Below the pieces are notes generated by a model. It searched no databases. It was not told the origin of the DNA and worked only from the letters and a program-made list of their open reading frames with translations. From the NCBI GenBank assembly GCA_014706295.1, contig JACSVZ010000004.1, positions 94,155,333 to 94,219,332 of the forward strand: a stretch of 64,000 nt of DNA, in the 5' to 3' direction. Positions 23,227 to 36,656 of the stretch are shown in pieces. The position numbers and the translations under genes were made by a program. This stretch comes from Lycocorax pyrrhopterus obiensis. Lineage: Eukaryota > Chordata > Aves > Passeriformes > Paradisaeidae. The stretch's first letter is position 1, and the number at the start of each line of letters is the position of its first letter.

Positions 23227-23380
23227 GGATGCTTTTTTGGTGGTGGTTTTTGGGCTTTTGGGGTTTTGCTGTTGGCTTTTGGTTAGGGTTTTTTGTGGTT
23301 TGATTGTTTTGTTGGGGTTTTTTTGCTGTTTGTTTGTTTGTTTTGTTGTTGTTTTGGCTTTTTTTTTTTTGTTAAATTGA
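23227..23380 (+). repeat. T/G-only low-complexity tract
   Basis: Over about 150 bases the plus strand is almost entirely T and G, with very few A or C. It includes TTTTGGGG-like units, G3-G4 runs near 23251, 23259, 23285 and 23313, and TTTG/TTG repeats ending in a T12 run. The reading frames across it (plus 23153-23380; minus 23149-23397, lysine/threonine/glutamine-rich) are products of the composition. Confidence 0.9.
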
Positions 23381-26300
23381 CAGAAAAAAAATTCCAAAAT
23401 GGAGTTTTCTGAGGAGAGAAGGTTTTTTCCTCACCCTGCTCCCGCTACCAGTTTCTTGCCTGTGTAAGGATGTGGAAGGCAAAAGTCGGTGTGTAAGAAG
23501 AATACCCTGCTTTTATAGTGTTTAACTGGTGGAAACTGCCCTAAGATGTTTTCATTTTCTGAAACAAAATATTTTATCTGACTGCTTGGTGAGGGCTATG
23601 ATAAAGAATATAAGTCTAGGGGACCTGTTCCAAATAAGGAGCGTTCTTCAGAGGCTAACAGCATTTAAGCATCCACATTTTAGAGATGATGTCTTACTCT
23701 GTCCCAGAATAAGGAGACTTCAATTCTCTTCACAGAGTAATTGAGGGCTTCATGTGAAGTGTGTGTGTGGTGAGGATGCCCTTTTGGGTTTTGGTTGTTG
23801 TTGTTTTCTTTAAGGCAGTTTTCAGATAACCATAGTCCTTTGGGCTTCAGAGAAATTCCAGAGATGTGTCCAGCTGCTAACTAGTAGATACTGAAAAGCT
23901 CGTGGGAAGTCTTGGTATATACTAAGTTTTGTCAGTCAGGTGCAAGTTAAGGAAATAGGGATTTACCTGTATAAGCATTGGACACTGGGAGATTCAGGAT
24001 ACAATCCCTCTTAAAATCTGAAAGATATTTCAGTTGGAACCTTTGCAATAAATATGCGTCCAGGCCTATAACACATAAAACTTTTAATTGTGATTCACAT
24101 ATTCCTTTTAAAACTTTATTCCTTTGTTTGCTGTCGTGTGGTGCCAGTGATCATTGCCACTGACATGAGCCCAAGGAGTGACACTAAAAATGTCTGAGTA
24201 GTCTGGGACATGGGCTTCAGTTAGTGATCTGTGTCAATTTAAAGCCTCTATGTCCTGTGCCAGAATAAGGTTGGGAAAGTCTCAGGTGCTGCAGTTCTCA
24301 GCCTGGACTCTTTAATGCAAAGCCATCCTAATCTGTAGGTTAAGCTGACAGACTGTGATCTGTGTTGGGTGGAGTGCAGCTTCATTCTTTATTTCATCTT
24401 CACTTCTGTGAGGGTGACAATCACTGGTAGAAACACAGGGTAAAGAAATGGGCACAGTTTTGCCATTAACCATTGTGCTTCGACAAGCAGCTGCATTTAC
24501 AAAACCTCAAATCTGTTATTGAAACATACTTTCCAGTCATCCACTGTGTGACAATTATTATGGGGCTTTCTCCCTGTTTACAGATGAAGTCACCATGTTA
24601 TTAATGAAGAAGTGAGGGTAAGGGAGGCATATGGAAAATGATCAAATACTCCACTAAGTATGGTAATATTTTGTATTGATGATTGCGGAGTCTTTACTAA
24701 CTTTATGACGAGATATAGTACTCTCCAAGAGTGTGCTCAGGCTGTTTTGCTTTCAATAATCTATTAACAATAATACAAAAGAATAATACAAAAGAAGGAA
24801 ATTTGCTTTGTCACTCCGTAATGAGTCATGTTATGTGTTTGGTCTTTTTTTGTGGATATTTTGATTATACTAACTTGGGCTGTGAAATATTTGCGGATAC
24901 CAAGGATTATAAACACGTATGATCTGATCGAGGATGAGTGCTCATAGCCAGAAGTTTAAAATTAATCTTTTTTTATTCAGCCTTTTTTGCTTATCTACAG
25001 TCACCTGATATTAATTCTTTTCCTGTATAAGCTGTGCTCTATTTCCATTTTGGGATCTGGATATATGCCTGGGAATCGATTACATTAATGTTGCAAAGAT
25101 CCTGGTGTACACCAACATTGGCTCTGTTATCTCACAGTCTTTTTTGTTTTCATAGTGAGAAAATGCAAATATAGAGACTGTAGAATAATCACCCATCGTG
25201 TGCTTCAGATATAATTTCAGATGAACCATTGATGACCACAGACCTGACTCACAGAGGAGAACAGCACACAAGTCAAGTTTAGAAGTTGAACACATTGACA
25301 AGATAGAATAAAAGGTTAAGATGGTTTATGCAAGGTGTGCCATCCAAGTTCCATATTTACCTTTTCAAGAGTCACTGGCAAGGGGAAAGCCTCTGCAGAA
25401 AGTGATTCTGCCGTTCTAGGGTAGGTATCCCAAACAGCAAGAACAAGACACTTTCCTGTATGTGGCTCTCTCACTTCACCAACCAGAGATAAGTCCGGAT
25501 GATGTACTTAAACCAGGCAAATAACTTTCAAACCACTGTCAGGTGAGGTGAATCCTATCTGCAAATTATTGTGTGGTTGCAGAAAGGTAACACAAAAGAA
25601 ATCAGGAACACTTCTGAATGGTAGGCTACCCTGTTGACTTCAAGAATTTGGTCCTTGAAAGCCATTTTGTGTTTTGAATCCCATTTTACAGATAACGATA
25701 CTGAGGCATGAAGTAATTCTGGCATTCAGGAATATTCTTTATGAGACTGGTCTTAAATTTTAAGACCACTCTTTTGCAGAATTAGGAATGAATATTCAGT
25801 GAGTGCACAAAGCCAATAAAAGCAGCAGCGTTGCTTCTGAGAAGTTGGCTGCCCGGAGTTCCCTGGCTCACTCTGGGAAGTGACACATGACACCTCCTGT
25901 GTGCCAAGGGCAGCCTGCAAGCTGAGGGATGTCTAGAGAAGTAATACACTTTTCCTTTGCTTCCTCAGCTTGTTCCATTGCTTCCTCTGTGGTTTCCAGC
26001 TTGATAGAAAGCAGGTTTTTTAAAAGGTAAATATAGTTCACATAGAAGTTAAATTTCCTGGGGCATCTTTCCATTCAAGCATGACTACTGTGCTGTGCAT
26101 TCACATGCAGCATGAGTTTATAGTCTCATTACTTGGCACAAGCTATGAATAAAGTAATCTTAACCAATAGGTGTAGGAAGAAATGCATTTTGAACCTTTG
26201 CTCTTGCTATGGTAGCATCCCCTGAGGAAAAATCAGATGCTATGTTTCTGGGAAGAACAAAGACACAAAGCATTCCCCTGGCTGTTGGAGATGCTCCCAT

Positions 26301-27411
26301 GCCAATCTGTGGCAGTAAATGGTACCAGCCAGCTGCAAAAAGGGGTCTTGGCACCAGCAGGACTCTCCCCGAGAGAGTCTCCGTGTGCTCTGCACGTCAC
26401 CTCACGTATGGCTGTGCTTACGAGACAGTCAAGCCCAATTAAAAACATGACTGGAGGGTGTTGCCAGAAAGAGCAGTTTAGTGACTGCAATTAAACTGGT
26501 TGCTAATTATGGGGTAGGATTTCTTTTTTTTTTCCTAAATGGATAATTTGTTTCACAGAATGCAGTCTGTGAGCACACGTGTGAGTGCTTCTGTGTGTGC
26601 AGAGAAAATACTTCTCCAAAAATACTTTCTTTTTTCATTAGCTATTTCCTTTCCCTCCTTGCTTCTCTTAGTTTTCAAACTGTAAGTTATACTTATTCAA
26701 CACCTCTATCACAACTCAGACCAATATTGCTCACAAAATTTTTAATTTCTTTCACCAGGGCTGCATTAGTCTTCTGGTGCTCATCTGTGGAGGTCACTGA
26801 GGGCCTCACAGTCATTTGGCTGCATGTTAATCTTGAATCCTTCAGCAGATTCTGGACTGCTATGGATAATTTTCTTTTTATTGTTGTTCTTTAATTAAAC
26901 AGAAAATGATAAATTGTTTATGTCTATTGTGAAGTCTACAAATACTCGCTTCTTGGTTCATCACCATTACTATATGACATATGAAAAGAATGGAATGGGG
27001 TAGATTAATGAAGCCGCATGCTGGTCACAGTTTTGCTGAGAAACCTCAGATATCTGCAATCTGACAGCTCTTTAGACAGTGCTGTCTGGCCTGATCAGAT
27101 GTCTCTGGGTTGTGACCAAAACCCAGTGGCTTATTTCTTTAAAAAACACACTTTTCAAAATTATGCATGAAAGATATTGACCATTGCTGTGCAAATCATA
27201 ATAAAATAAGAAGTCTACTTAATTCCTCTAATGTGAAAAAGATATAAAATGCAGGATGAGATCTTTAGACAAAAGAAAATTAAAACTGCCTACTACAAAG
27301 CACATTAAGCACTAGTCAGAAGAACTGTAGGCACCACGTAGAATTCTACTTTCTCTGATGTAGGAAGACTGTGGGCAGCAGCTGCAGTGATTGCTGGACA
27401 TTTGAGGATCT
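23381..27411. other. Unique sequence, no gene seen
   Basis: No interspersed repeat or gene was recognised. Around 26160-26494 overlapping frames of 64-85 codons occur in several frames on both strands, which reflects locally higher GC. A 13-base tandem duplication lies at 24769-24794. Confidence 0.5.
24769..24794. repeat. 13-base tandem duplication
   Basis: AATAATACAAAAG occurs twice in immediate succession, identical in both copies. Confidence 0.9.
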
Positions 27412-30400
27412 TTGAAGGTGCTTTCCACAGTCAGAAAACTGAATTGCATCCACTTACCCTCTTTTCATTCTGCTTTTGACTTTTTGCCTTTCACTTCTAT
27501 CAAGCATACTCTCAGCCTTTTTTTCTGTCTGTGGATGAACTCCTGTTGCTTAGTTTGCTCTCACATGTGCTGTTCTATTGAATACTGGGGATGTAACTTT
27601 CCATCACTAAGGCATTTATATCAATGTAAAGGGGATATAAAAAGTTATTTTATGACCAAAACTTGGTCATACTTGTTTCATCCTTGTGCAAATGACAAAA
27701 GTGGAGAAAGAAGCCAAACTGTTGCAAAATTAGGATTTTTAATGGGAATAGGATTTATGCGCAGTGATACAGGTTTTACTAGCACAGGCAGTGACCTGTT
27801 TTTCTTTCCTCCTTTCTCTGTTTTGTAAAAGTATTCCCGTCACTAATGTTCCCCTGTTTCAGGGCCTGCCAGTGGCAAATCCAAATGGTCCATTAACTGT
27901 GAAGTCAGTTGTCAGTTCTTCTCTCCTGCCTCTAGTTTGGCACACTTCTGAGTGACTCGCTTCATTGACTGCACAGTGACTCTTCACTGCAGAAATAAAC
28001 CTTGGGTCACATATCTTGAGGTTGATTCAAACTACAGTATTTTCTGTCAGATAAGTTGGCATATTTTTTTAATAGAAGCAAACTGGTAACGTACACTACA
28101 TGATGATTTAATAGCAAACATCCAGATTCAGGTTTAAACCGCAATGGGCAAAATAAAATCAAGATTATGCTGAAGGACATATGCATTCAAATATGTCTTT
28201 TTGAGCTTAAGGGACCATGATTGTTGGATAAGCGTGTGATTTTGTTGTGCAACTGGAAGATGTAATATGGTATATTTGGTTACATTTAGTGGTTGCTTAG
28301 TGTTTATGGGAATGATGAGAATAAAATTTTTATTCCTTCCCTTGCCATCTCACATCTTCTCTACACAGACCCATGGTGCAAAGCAATACTGGTTCTTGCA
28401 ATTATAGTAACTCACTTGAGAGAATTGACCCATTCTCTAGAACTCATAGAAAAATAAAAGTAGTATTTGCTGTCAATGGACTCCACAATGATTTTGTTCC
28501 CTTAGATGATAGCTCCTTCAACCTACTGATTCTGCACTGCTTTTAAACTTCTTGTCTTTCAGCGTATTCTGAAAATGCATCTGTAGAGATAGGATGGATG
28601 TTTCTTCTCTTTCTTACAAGAAAAAGTTTGTAAGGTTATTTCATACTTTCCTAAATGCAGCAGGGAAGAGACTGAAGTTTTTCCTGGTGAAAAATGATTC
28701 CTGTATATACTTTGTCCTGCAGTTCATTTTCTTATGGTCAGTTTGGCTTGTTTTTCACTCTAAGCTACTGTACTCTTGATTGCTTCAAGTTTGTAAATGA
28801 CTCTGTTCTCAAAATCCACTCTAAGTGAACAAAAAGGTAAAGTCAAAGATAAAGAAGTCAGTTATGGCATAAGAGCTGGGCAGAAAGATTTGCTCCCTGG
28901 TATGGTTAACAGAGATACTTTTTCAATTATCAGATCAGGATTTGATATTGCCTGGACTGTCTGTAAATCAGTTTGCATTGACTCGTTTTCTGAAAATATT
29001 TTAACTTTAACATAAAATACTGAATTTTAAGTGTTGTGATCTTTTCCCAACATGTGTGGGAAAGCATATGGAAATCTTTGAAAAGCAGAATGATTTTTGT
29101 ATTTATAGCTTCCATAATAAGTACAGAGGAGATAGGTATTGTGGGAAAAATACCCACATTAAAACAAACAGACAAGAATACTTTTCCCCTAACAGTTATT
29201 TTTACTTCATTCCAAATGCTTCTGTAAACATAAAGAAATAAGCAATCTCTTCCACTTTTAATTAGAAATTTTAAATATTATTGTTATGGTTATGTATTTT
29301 ATATACAACAGCAACAGTGGCAGCCTGTTTAGACTGTTGTGGTTTTTCTCCTCGTGTTCATCTCTCATTAGGAAAATGTGCTCTAATTTAGTTGGAAAAA
29401 ATGTCTTTTCCCACTGATGCTAGTAAGATTTTGGAAAATGTCGAGTAGTTAAGAAGAGAAAACTTGCTCATTGCTCAAAAGAATGCTTCAGTCCTAGGCC
29501 ATGGACTTTCCTGTTACTCCTACTTTGACTTCCCACAGGATATTCCTGTCTCAAAGCCTTACTTTAAAATAAATAAATAAGCACTATTGTTAATCTTCAT
29601 TTGAGAGAGAATCCATGGAACACAAAAATGCATATTTATTTAACAAGACTCAGCAGTGCACTTCAGGTTATTTTGTTCCTGCATACAAATTTCGTCATTA
29701 GCAGGGACATTCAGATCACGAAGGTGTCACTGCACGGTGTTATGCACAATTGATTACATATATCTGCTGCTGAAAGTTAATACAGTTCATCTAACTGTAA
29801 GCCTTGCTCAATGATGTACACACAGAATCACTATAGTTAAAAAAGGAAATTCACCTCCTGATAAAGTAAATCATTTAGATGTGTTCTTTTGTACTAAATT
29901 TTTGTCGACTTTAGAAAGGCTGTTCTAACCCGAGATATTAACCGGTTACTGAGCCACAGAGAATGTCTCACCCAAAGGTGCTTCTCTAAAGGGTTTCCTT
30001 GGGTAGTTTTCCATTTTCATTTCAGGTAAATTGCTATATAGTTATTCCAGAACTTAAATAACAGATGATGGAGAGAGAGTTCCAGACATCTATTCTTAAT
30101 TCAGGATGTGTTTAACCCAGGCTGAATACATGCAGCATAGTTTAGAGGAAGATAAGGACACTATGGCTATTTCTTTGCATTCAATAATTGAAGACTTAGG
30201 AATATGTATATACTAAAAAAAAACTCCTCTCCAATTTATGGCTATTTAATATGAATATAAATTCCCCTTTTGATGTGCCTAAAAGGTGAAGTTATAAAGC
30301 ACAGTCCCTGCTGAAGACAGAATTATACCTGGAAAACAGTGGTCCTGTAAATTATAAAGATAGCTTCATCTTTTTTGTGAAGATAAATTTGCACCTTTTT

Positions 30401-31110
30401 TGTTTCCCATGACCCCCTATTTTATTCAAACATATGTATCTTGCTCCTGGAGTCAGAATTTTCCTTGTGGGAATATATTGCAAATGCTAAATGGAATAGT
30501 GATTTCTTTTTGTCATTAAACTTAAATGAACATTTTTCTCCAGAGTTTTGAAAAATCCTGTTGTTTCTTTTTCTTCCCCAAACAATTTGGTTATTTTGCT
30601 CTGCTCTTATTCTGTACATAATCCATTTTTCCCTCTTTAAAACTGATCCATTACCTTAGAAGAAAACAATCTAAACCCTCTGCAGTGAACGTATAAAGCA
30701 AATGACCAGTTTGTCTGTTATTCTCATGATAAAACAATCTTATCACACATGGTTTTGCTAATGAAGAAAAATTGCAGAATATGAGATAATCATGAAATAC
30801 ATGTTGTGTGAAAATTATCCATATTCTAAATTTTCAGAACAATAATATAATTTAATTTAGTTATAATTAGATACACTCAAGAAAATAGTTCTATCAATGA
30901 AGTAGATAGCTTTGTCTGCATCTTCATGAATTTTCAGGAAATGACATTAAATGGGTTTATTCTTAGCTGACAGCACAGATTTGGTGCTGATACCTAGTTT
31001 ATCTACATATGTAATTTATTTTTTTTAGGTGTTCTGCTAGGTTATGGTAATATATGCAAAATTAGTTCTAACTAATTAGGTACAAAGATGTAGTGTTCAC
31101 ATGTGATGAT
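27412..31110. other. Unique sequence, no gene seen
   Basis: A 138-codon plus-strand frame (27412-27828) is rich in Ser, Phe and Cys, has no domain I know, and sits at a length expected by chance. Nothing else was recognised. Confidence 0.5.
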
Positions 31111-31134
31111 CAGATTCTGATTCTGATTCTGATC
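31111..31134. repeat. Hexanucleotide microsatellite (ATTCTG)n
   Basis: Three uninterrupted hexamer units plus partial units at each side are seen directly. Confidence 0.85.
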
Positions 31135-31359
31135 TCCTCTATAGTTGCTGACATATTAATTTTAATGAAGATAACTAGGTATAACGAGGATAGAATTTTT
31201 CTTCCACTTCTTTTTTTAAATTTTTTTTACACTTTCCTTCTAAACACTGACTAAGCTATCTGTTAAAATATAGCTAACCTTATTAGTGCAAGGCTATACA
31301 CAGTGTGCTGCAGGTGAAGTATGGAGGGAGATGCAAAGGAATAAATGGCCATTTTTTTC

Positions 31360-31388
31360 AACATGACCTGGCACCTGCAGGTCATGTT
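31360..31388 (+). repeat. Perfect 11-bp stem, 7-base loop inverted repeat
   Basis: The arms AACATGACCTG (31360-31370) and CAGGTCATGTT (31378-31388) are exact reverse complements around the loop GCACCTG. No T-run or coding frame is associated, so no terminator or RNA role can be claimed. Confidence 0.9.
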
Positions 31389-32555
31389 TGTTTCAAACCT
31401 GGTTTAAAGCTGTTTTATACCCAGAGATTATTGTGTAAGTCCACTGTGATCACCTACAATGACATCCCTTATAATCGTAAAATCCATGAATTAATCTTTT
31501 TTCTGTCTGAAGACTGTCTCTCTAAAACTAGCCGAACAAGTCTACCTCCAAATTTTACTTATTAATCTCATTTTGAGGCAGTTTTATAGATTCAGGAGAT
31601 TTCTTTTAAACTTCTGCTCTCCAAGGACAGCAGAAATTTAATAAGGTATGTAGAATGTAATCAAGTAATGCTTTATCCTTCTGTTCTGTAAGTCAGACTG
31701 ATCATCTTTTGATTTTGCTGTGAAACATTTCCATTTTTTATGTGTCCTTGAAATTTCCCTGTGAGATCTTTGAAATCTATAACATCCCTGAAATGTGCTC
31801 AGATGAAAAGAGTTAGCATTCCAGTGCTAACTGCTGCCAAATGCAGATGCAATCTGACCTCCCTCTGCTGCTTCACCTTCTGTAATTATACACCCCAGGA
31901 TCACCTTTTTGACCCTTCAATTGCAATTGCCTCTACCATCAGCAATTCCTTTACAAAGGCTGCATCTAAGTTTAACTGCAAGAGAACACCAGGAGATACC
32001 CCAGATCCTGCTTGCTCCTTGTATAACGAGATCATGTGCTTAGATTTCACCTACATGGAGACAGGGATGTGGGAAATGGCTGGTGACTTTCTAGATAGCA
32101 TGCTAATGGAAAGCCAGGATGAGGCAGGGGTCAGCACCTGTATCTGGGAATTCAGAAACCCTCCTGGACTTTAGATTCCAGAGATAATCAAAGAAGTTTC
32201 TTCCTGATGTTGCCTCTTACATTGTTTGATTCTGAGTATATTTCCTGTACAACAAGGTCTGGAGTTTGTCCTCTGCATTATTTACTTTTGTGCTGTGTTA
32301 CCTTTTATCAACAGAGATTTTCTGATTTAGTTCAGATAACTTCTACAACTCCTCTGAAATGCAAATATATAAATAAAATCCTCATATTTAGTGGGAATTA
32401 GGTAGCATGTCTCCAAATGTTGTTTTTGGTTTTGGTTTTTTTTTTTTTGCCTTGCCAAATTTTTATTTCCTTAAAGTAATCAGAATATCCTACATTGCTA
32501 AGTGAGATGCTGGCAGAAGCATCAATACATAGTCATTTATTAGCACAAATTTTAA
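31389..32555. other. Unique sequence with an unassigned 137-codon frame
   Basis: The plus-strand frame 31761-32174 is open for 137 codons in slightly GC-richer DNA. I recognise no domain, signal peptide or repeat in it. It is in the length range that chance gives in 64 kb of six frames. No neighbouring exon was identified. A T/G-rich run with T14 follows at 32424-32449. Confidence 0.45.
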
Positions 32556-32820
32556 TCACAGAATCACCACGTTGGAAGAGACCTCTAAGATCATCAAGTC
32601 CAACCCATGCTCTAACCTCAACTAAACCATGGCATCGAGTGTCGCATCAAATCTTTTTTTAAACACATCCAGGGATGGTGATTCCACCACCTCCCTGGGC
32701 AGACAAAGCCCGCACTTCACCACTCTTTCTGTGAAAAACTTTTTCCTAATATCGAACCTAAATTTCCTTTGGCGCAGCTTGAGTCTGTGTCCTCTTGTTC
32801 TGTCAGTTGCTGCCCTTTAG
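32556..32820 (-). mobile_element. CR1 LINE tail
   Basis: Minus-strand CR1 3' end, well preserved. On the plus strand: the TCACAGAATCACCACG tail, 'gacctctaagatcatcaagt', 'ctcaactaaaccatggcatc', 'gattccaccacctccctggg' and 'cttgagtctgtgtcctcttg'. It is the same subfamily as the plus-strand copy at 1001-1312. The 63-codon frame 32629-32820 lies entirely inside it. Confidence 0.95.
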
Positions 32821-35800
32821 ACAAAACCAGCAAGTTAGTTAAACAAGAGTTGTTTGTATAAACATTTGTGAATTGTCACTAATTGCCTTCCATATCTTCA
32901 GTTTTTTTATTACTCTGGTACCTTGTTATTAATCCGAGTATTTTGCCTGCTTGTTTCTGTGTCACAGCCTGATAGTAACTTAGGTTGTACCACTTAAGTA
33001 GTGGCACATTTTATCTTTTCCAGGTTTTTCAGAGCTTTCATGATGCCCAAAGATGTAATAAAAATGAGCAATGATGGTCCAGAGAACTCCTTTCTACAAT
33101 ATTTCTTTAGAAGTTCTTTTGCACAGGTTTTCCAGACCTGCTGATCCTACATGTTTTTTTAAACTAGTATTCCATGTTTGGTTATTAATGACTGAAATAA
33201 AAATCACTACCAAGCTTTTCCCAAGGGCACAAGAGATGTATTTACTGACCACTTCTGCCGTTCCTAAGATCTTATCATTATTAATAAGAATTCTACCGGC
33301 TCTAATAATGAATTAATGCCACTATTGGAATTATTTTTGTTTCTAAAATGCCCCCTCCATACTCTTGCTGGTATCTCTGCTGACTATAGATTTTTCCAGG
33401 AATTATTTTCATCCCTTTACCCGTTTTCTACAAACCCAGTTTTCTGATTTGTATTTGCTGCTAGCATTTTTCTTTTTTCCATTTGTTAAATTTTAAAGCC
33501 ATTGTTAATCCTCTTTAAATTAGATTGTGCTAATATTTTTTAAGTTGTCCTCTGTCTGCTGAGTGTTTAATAAAGATCCAGTCATCACTCATGAATTTCT
33601 GATTATTTTCTATCCTCTCTGATGATGTTGCACATATTTGTTTTAAGACCATTTTATTTATTTTATCTAGAGTGCCGAATTTAAGTATTACTGGTAAGGA
33701 CTGGTGTCTTCATGTGATTATGGCATGAACACAGTACTGAAGATATTACTGCTCATTAATTTTGTGATTAGCTGTTATCTAAGTCAAGGCACCCTGAACA
33801 GTGTTATTCCATGGCTTGTTTAGGAAGTCATCAGTATTGTCTGTGGTGTGTCTAGAAACAACAGTTAAATATAGGTCCAGCTTGTGCCATCCTAATGTGC
33901 CATGTGCTCCTGGGGTCTTATTTAGGACTGACAGAGCCCTCAAAGGGCCTCGTGGCTGCAAGGAGTTTGCATGGGATCAATAGACTCCCCTGAGAGGAAA
34001 ACAGGTGTTGGGAGAGTATTGGGAAGGTGGTGAATTAGCACATACGCTTGTTCTGATTTTATTACGTAATTATTCAGTAATCCACAAGGGAAATGGACCC
34101 TTTTTTGATGGATCCTTAAGACAGTCCAGCTCTCTTAGATTATGTCTTAGAGGTCATGGAGACAACAATCAGTATCTTTGTTTCATGTCATCACTAGTGC
34201 CTGATCTTTCAAGTGAGAACTCATGGAAAAAAAACTGACTAAATTTAGCCTTGATCCTACACATGCTTCTTAAAAGAACACATCTTAAGTATTTATCAGT
34301 GCTCTTGAAAATGCAGATACATTGCACAGTGAACACAGAAGAGGTGCTCTTCCCAATGTGCTCCATCCCTGGGGAGTGGTGCAGTAATTCTGTATGGCCA
34401 AAGGAAAACAAAGTCCCATTTCCATTTGCCTTCCAGTCAATATTTCTGTGTTTGTATGTGTATAAGACATGTACCTTAGTGGATAGGGATGCACACATCA
34501 CTTGTCAAAATGGGATTTTTTTTGCCCATATTTAAGAAGTCTTCTGAAATCTCTGCAATTTCACAGATTTCCAATACACTACCCGAGGAGTAAGAACTAC
34601 TTAACATCATATAGATTAATAGACCTGAGGTCTGTAACGAGCCCATGTTAATAAGCAGAGAATCAGTAAGAATCATTATTCTGTGGTCATGGATAAAAAG
34701 CTGTTCAAGTCTAGGACAATAGTTTATTTTGCAGTTTTCCTTTACCCTTTTTAGAATAAAATAGGCAGGTAGGAAATTTTGTTACTACTAACTGGAAAAC
34801 TAGCTTACCTGGAAGATTTTCATTTTGGAATTTCCGCCCTGCAGAAACTTGTATCCTTTCCTTGCCAAATGGCACATCTCAAATGAGATCCCCATCTCCT
34901 AGAGCAAAATGATGTACTGCACTAAAAATAGATCTAGATTGGTACCATAGAAAGTGAGATGCCAGCAATAACCCATTTGACCAGATCAATATGCCTGCTC
35001 CAAAACTGTCAAAGGCTATGGAGTTGTTCAAAGAGCATTCTCCAGGAAATAACTAACCTCTTACTTCTTCTCACAGTTGCACTCACTTCTCCAATGTTTC
35101 TTGTCTAACTGATGTCAGAAGGGTCATAATACTGTTATTAGAAGCTTTCCCTTCTTAAAAGGAAAAAAAAAATATCTATGAAAATTGCAGTAATTGAAAT
35201 TGGCCTTCCTGAACTGTCCAAAAATTGTTAGTTAACTTAATTATTTCCAGTGTTCAGTGTCTATGATTAACTCCTCAAGGAATACTAGTTTTGATGACTC
35301 TTTTCCAAAAATAATCACTTGATGTTTAACCGTAGTAAATTGAAACATGTCTTTATGGGAGGAAAATGAAAACATTCACATAAGCTTCCTGAATTCTTCT
35401 GCTCAGTGCTGTGATATAAATTGGAGATTTGCAATACGCTTGTGCACAAATAAAACACACTCACAGAAATCAACACATTCATGTTCCTCTTTTCTTTGCA
35501 AGTGTGTACACACAGGAGATATTGCCATGCTTCATAACTTTGCACTCTCCCTTTGAAAGTTTAGATTAAATGGTAATGTACCTGATCCAAGGCTAATGTG
35601 AAGGGACTAATATGTTTCCTGATTTTTGACAGGGAGAGGGAAAATCTATGTTCATAATAAGCTAAACCACATATTTTACTGGAAATTACATATGTAGAAT
35701 GATTTTATAAAAATGAGTTTGTCATTCTTTTCCGATGAAGTTCACTATGATAGGGCATCAAATTAATCTTTTATAGATTTGTGTTTGTGGTATTGGCTTG

Positions 35801-36656
35801 TAATGATTTGTGGTTGTTTTCTTCCAACGAAGTAAACTTCTGTGGAACATGGAGATGGCCATGAATGTTACAATCACAGAGTCTAAAGAAACTCTTCTCC
35901 TTGGGACTGATAGTCTCACACCAGGGTGATTTTTCTGGGTCAGTTCAACTGTGTTGGCAGTCATTCTTTCACTGCCACGTGTCTCCTGCCAGTTAGCATT
36001 GATTGAACTGGTGGCACCTAAAGAAAGCCCATCAGTGTGAGTCCAGAAATTCAGGTTTCCAATGGGAAACCTCTCTGCAAGGAAGCAGAGAATCCTCTTA
36101 AGAACACATTGTCTTTTCTGCATCCCTCTTTGGAGTCTTAGAGCAATGGAAGAGATTAAATATCTGTTCCTTAAGAAAGAGTTTAATAACACAGCACCTT
36201 TATAATTTAAATTTAGGTGTTCTTGTTCGGCAGTTTGTGTATTAAGCTCTGTTCTTGGCCCCTCCATAGGGCAGGTACGCCCTTGCCTCTTGTGGCAGTC
36301 GTCACTGGGATAGTGTCCTTGAGAGGATGACAGAACCTGAACTCCACCAAATCCACAGAGCCATGCAAAGACAGTAATAACAAGATCAGATCAGATAAAG
36401 TATGTTTAACTTTATCAAATACATTATTATAATAAAGAGGTTTCAACATTTCTGCTAAATCATCTCCCTTGTGCCTAGATGGAGGCAGTTCCTTATGAAA
36501 GGAAAAGCAGGAAGGAGGGAAGCAGAGACTTTAGGGGTCCTGCAGGTTTCAGGATGGCACTTGCACAAAGAGAAGCAAAGTGCTTGTCTTACGGTTTTGT
36601 GCAGGGCACAGATTCTTCTTTCCTACTTCCAAGATCAGCTGAGTTCAAAACACAGG
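32821..36656. other. Unique sequence; longest chance ORF of the window
   Basis: No repeat was firmly recognised. The 32880-33700 part has the feel of a very old LINE, but I could not match it. The minus-strand frame 35758-36267 (169 codons) is the longest in the window. Its composition is mixed, its start context is weak (no purine at -3), it has no domain I know, and roughly one frame of that length is expected by chance. Confidence 0.45.

Noticed and set aside
23149..23397. Lysine/threonine/glutamine-rich minus-strand frame
   Set aside because: Entirely explained by the T/G-only tract on the other strand.
27412..27828. 138-codon plus-strand frame
   Set aside because: No domain, no conserved motif, Ser/Phe/Cys-rich from T-rich DNA, and of a length expected by chance.
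32629..32820. 63-codon plus-strand frame
   Set aside because: It lies wholly within the minus-strand CR1 tail at 32556-32820.
32880..33700. Possible old LINE sequence
   Set aside because: The text resembles decayed retroelement sequence in style, but I could not line it up with any specific family block.
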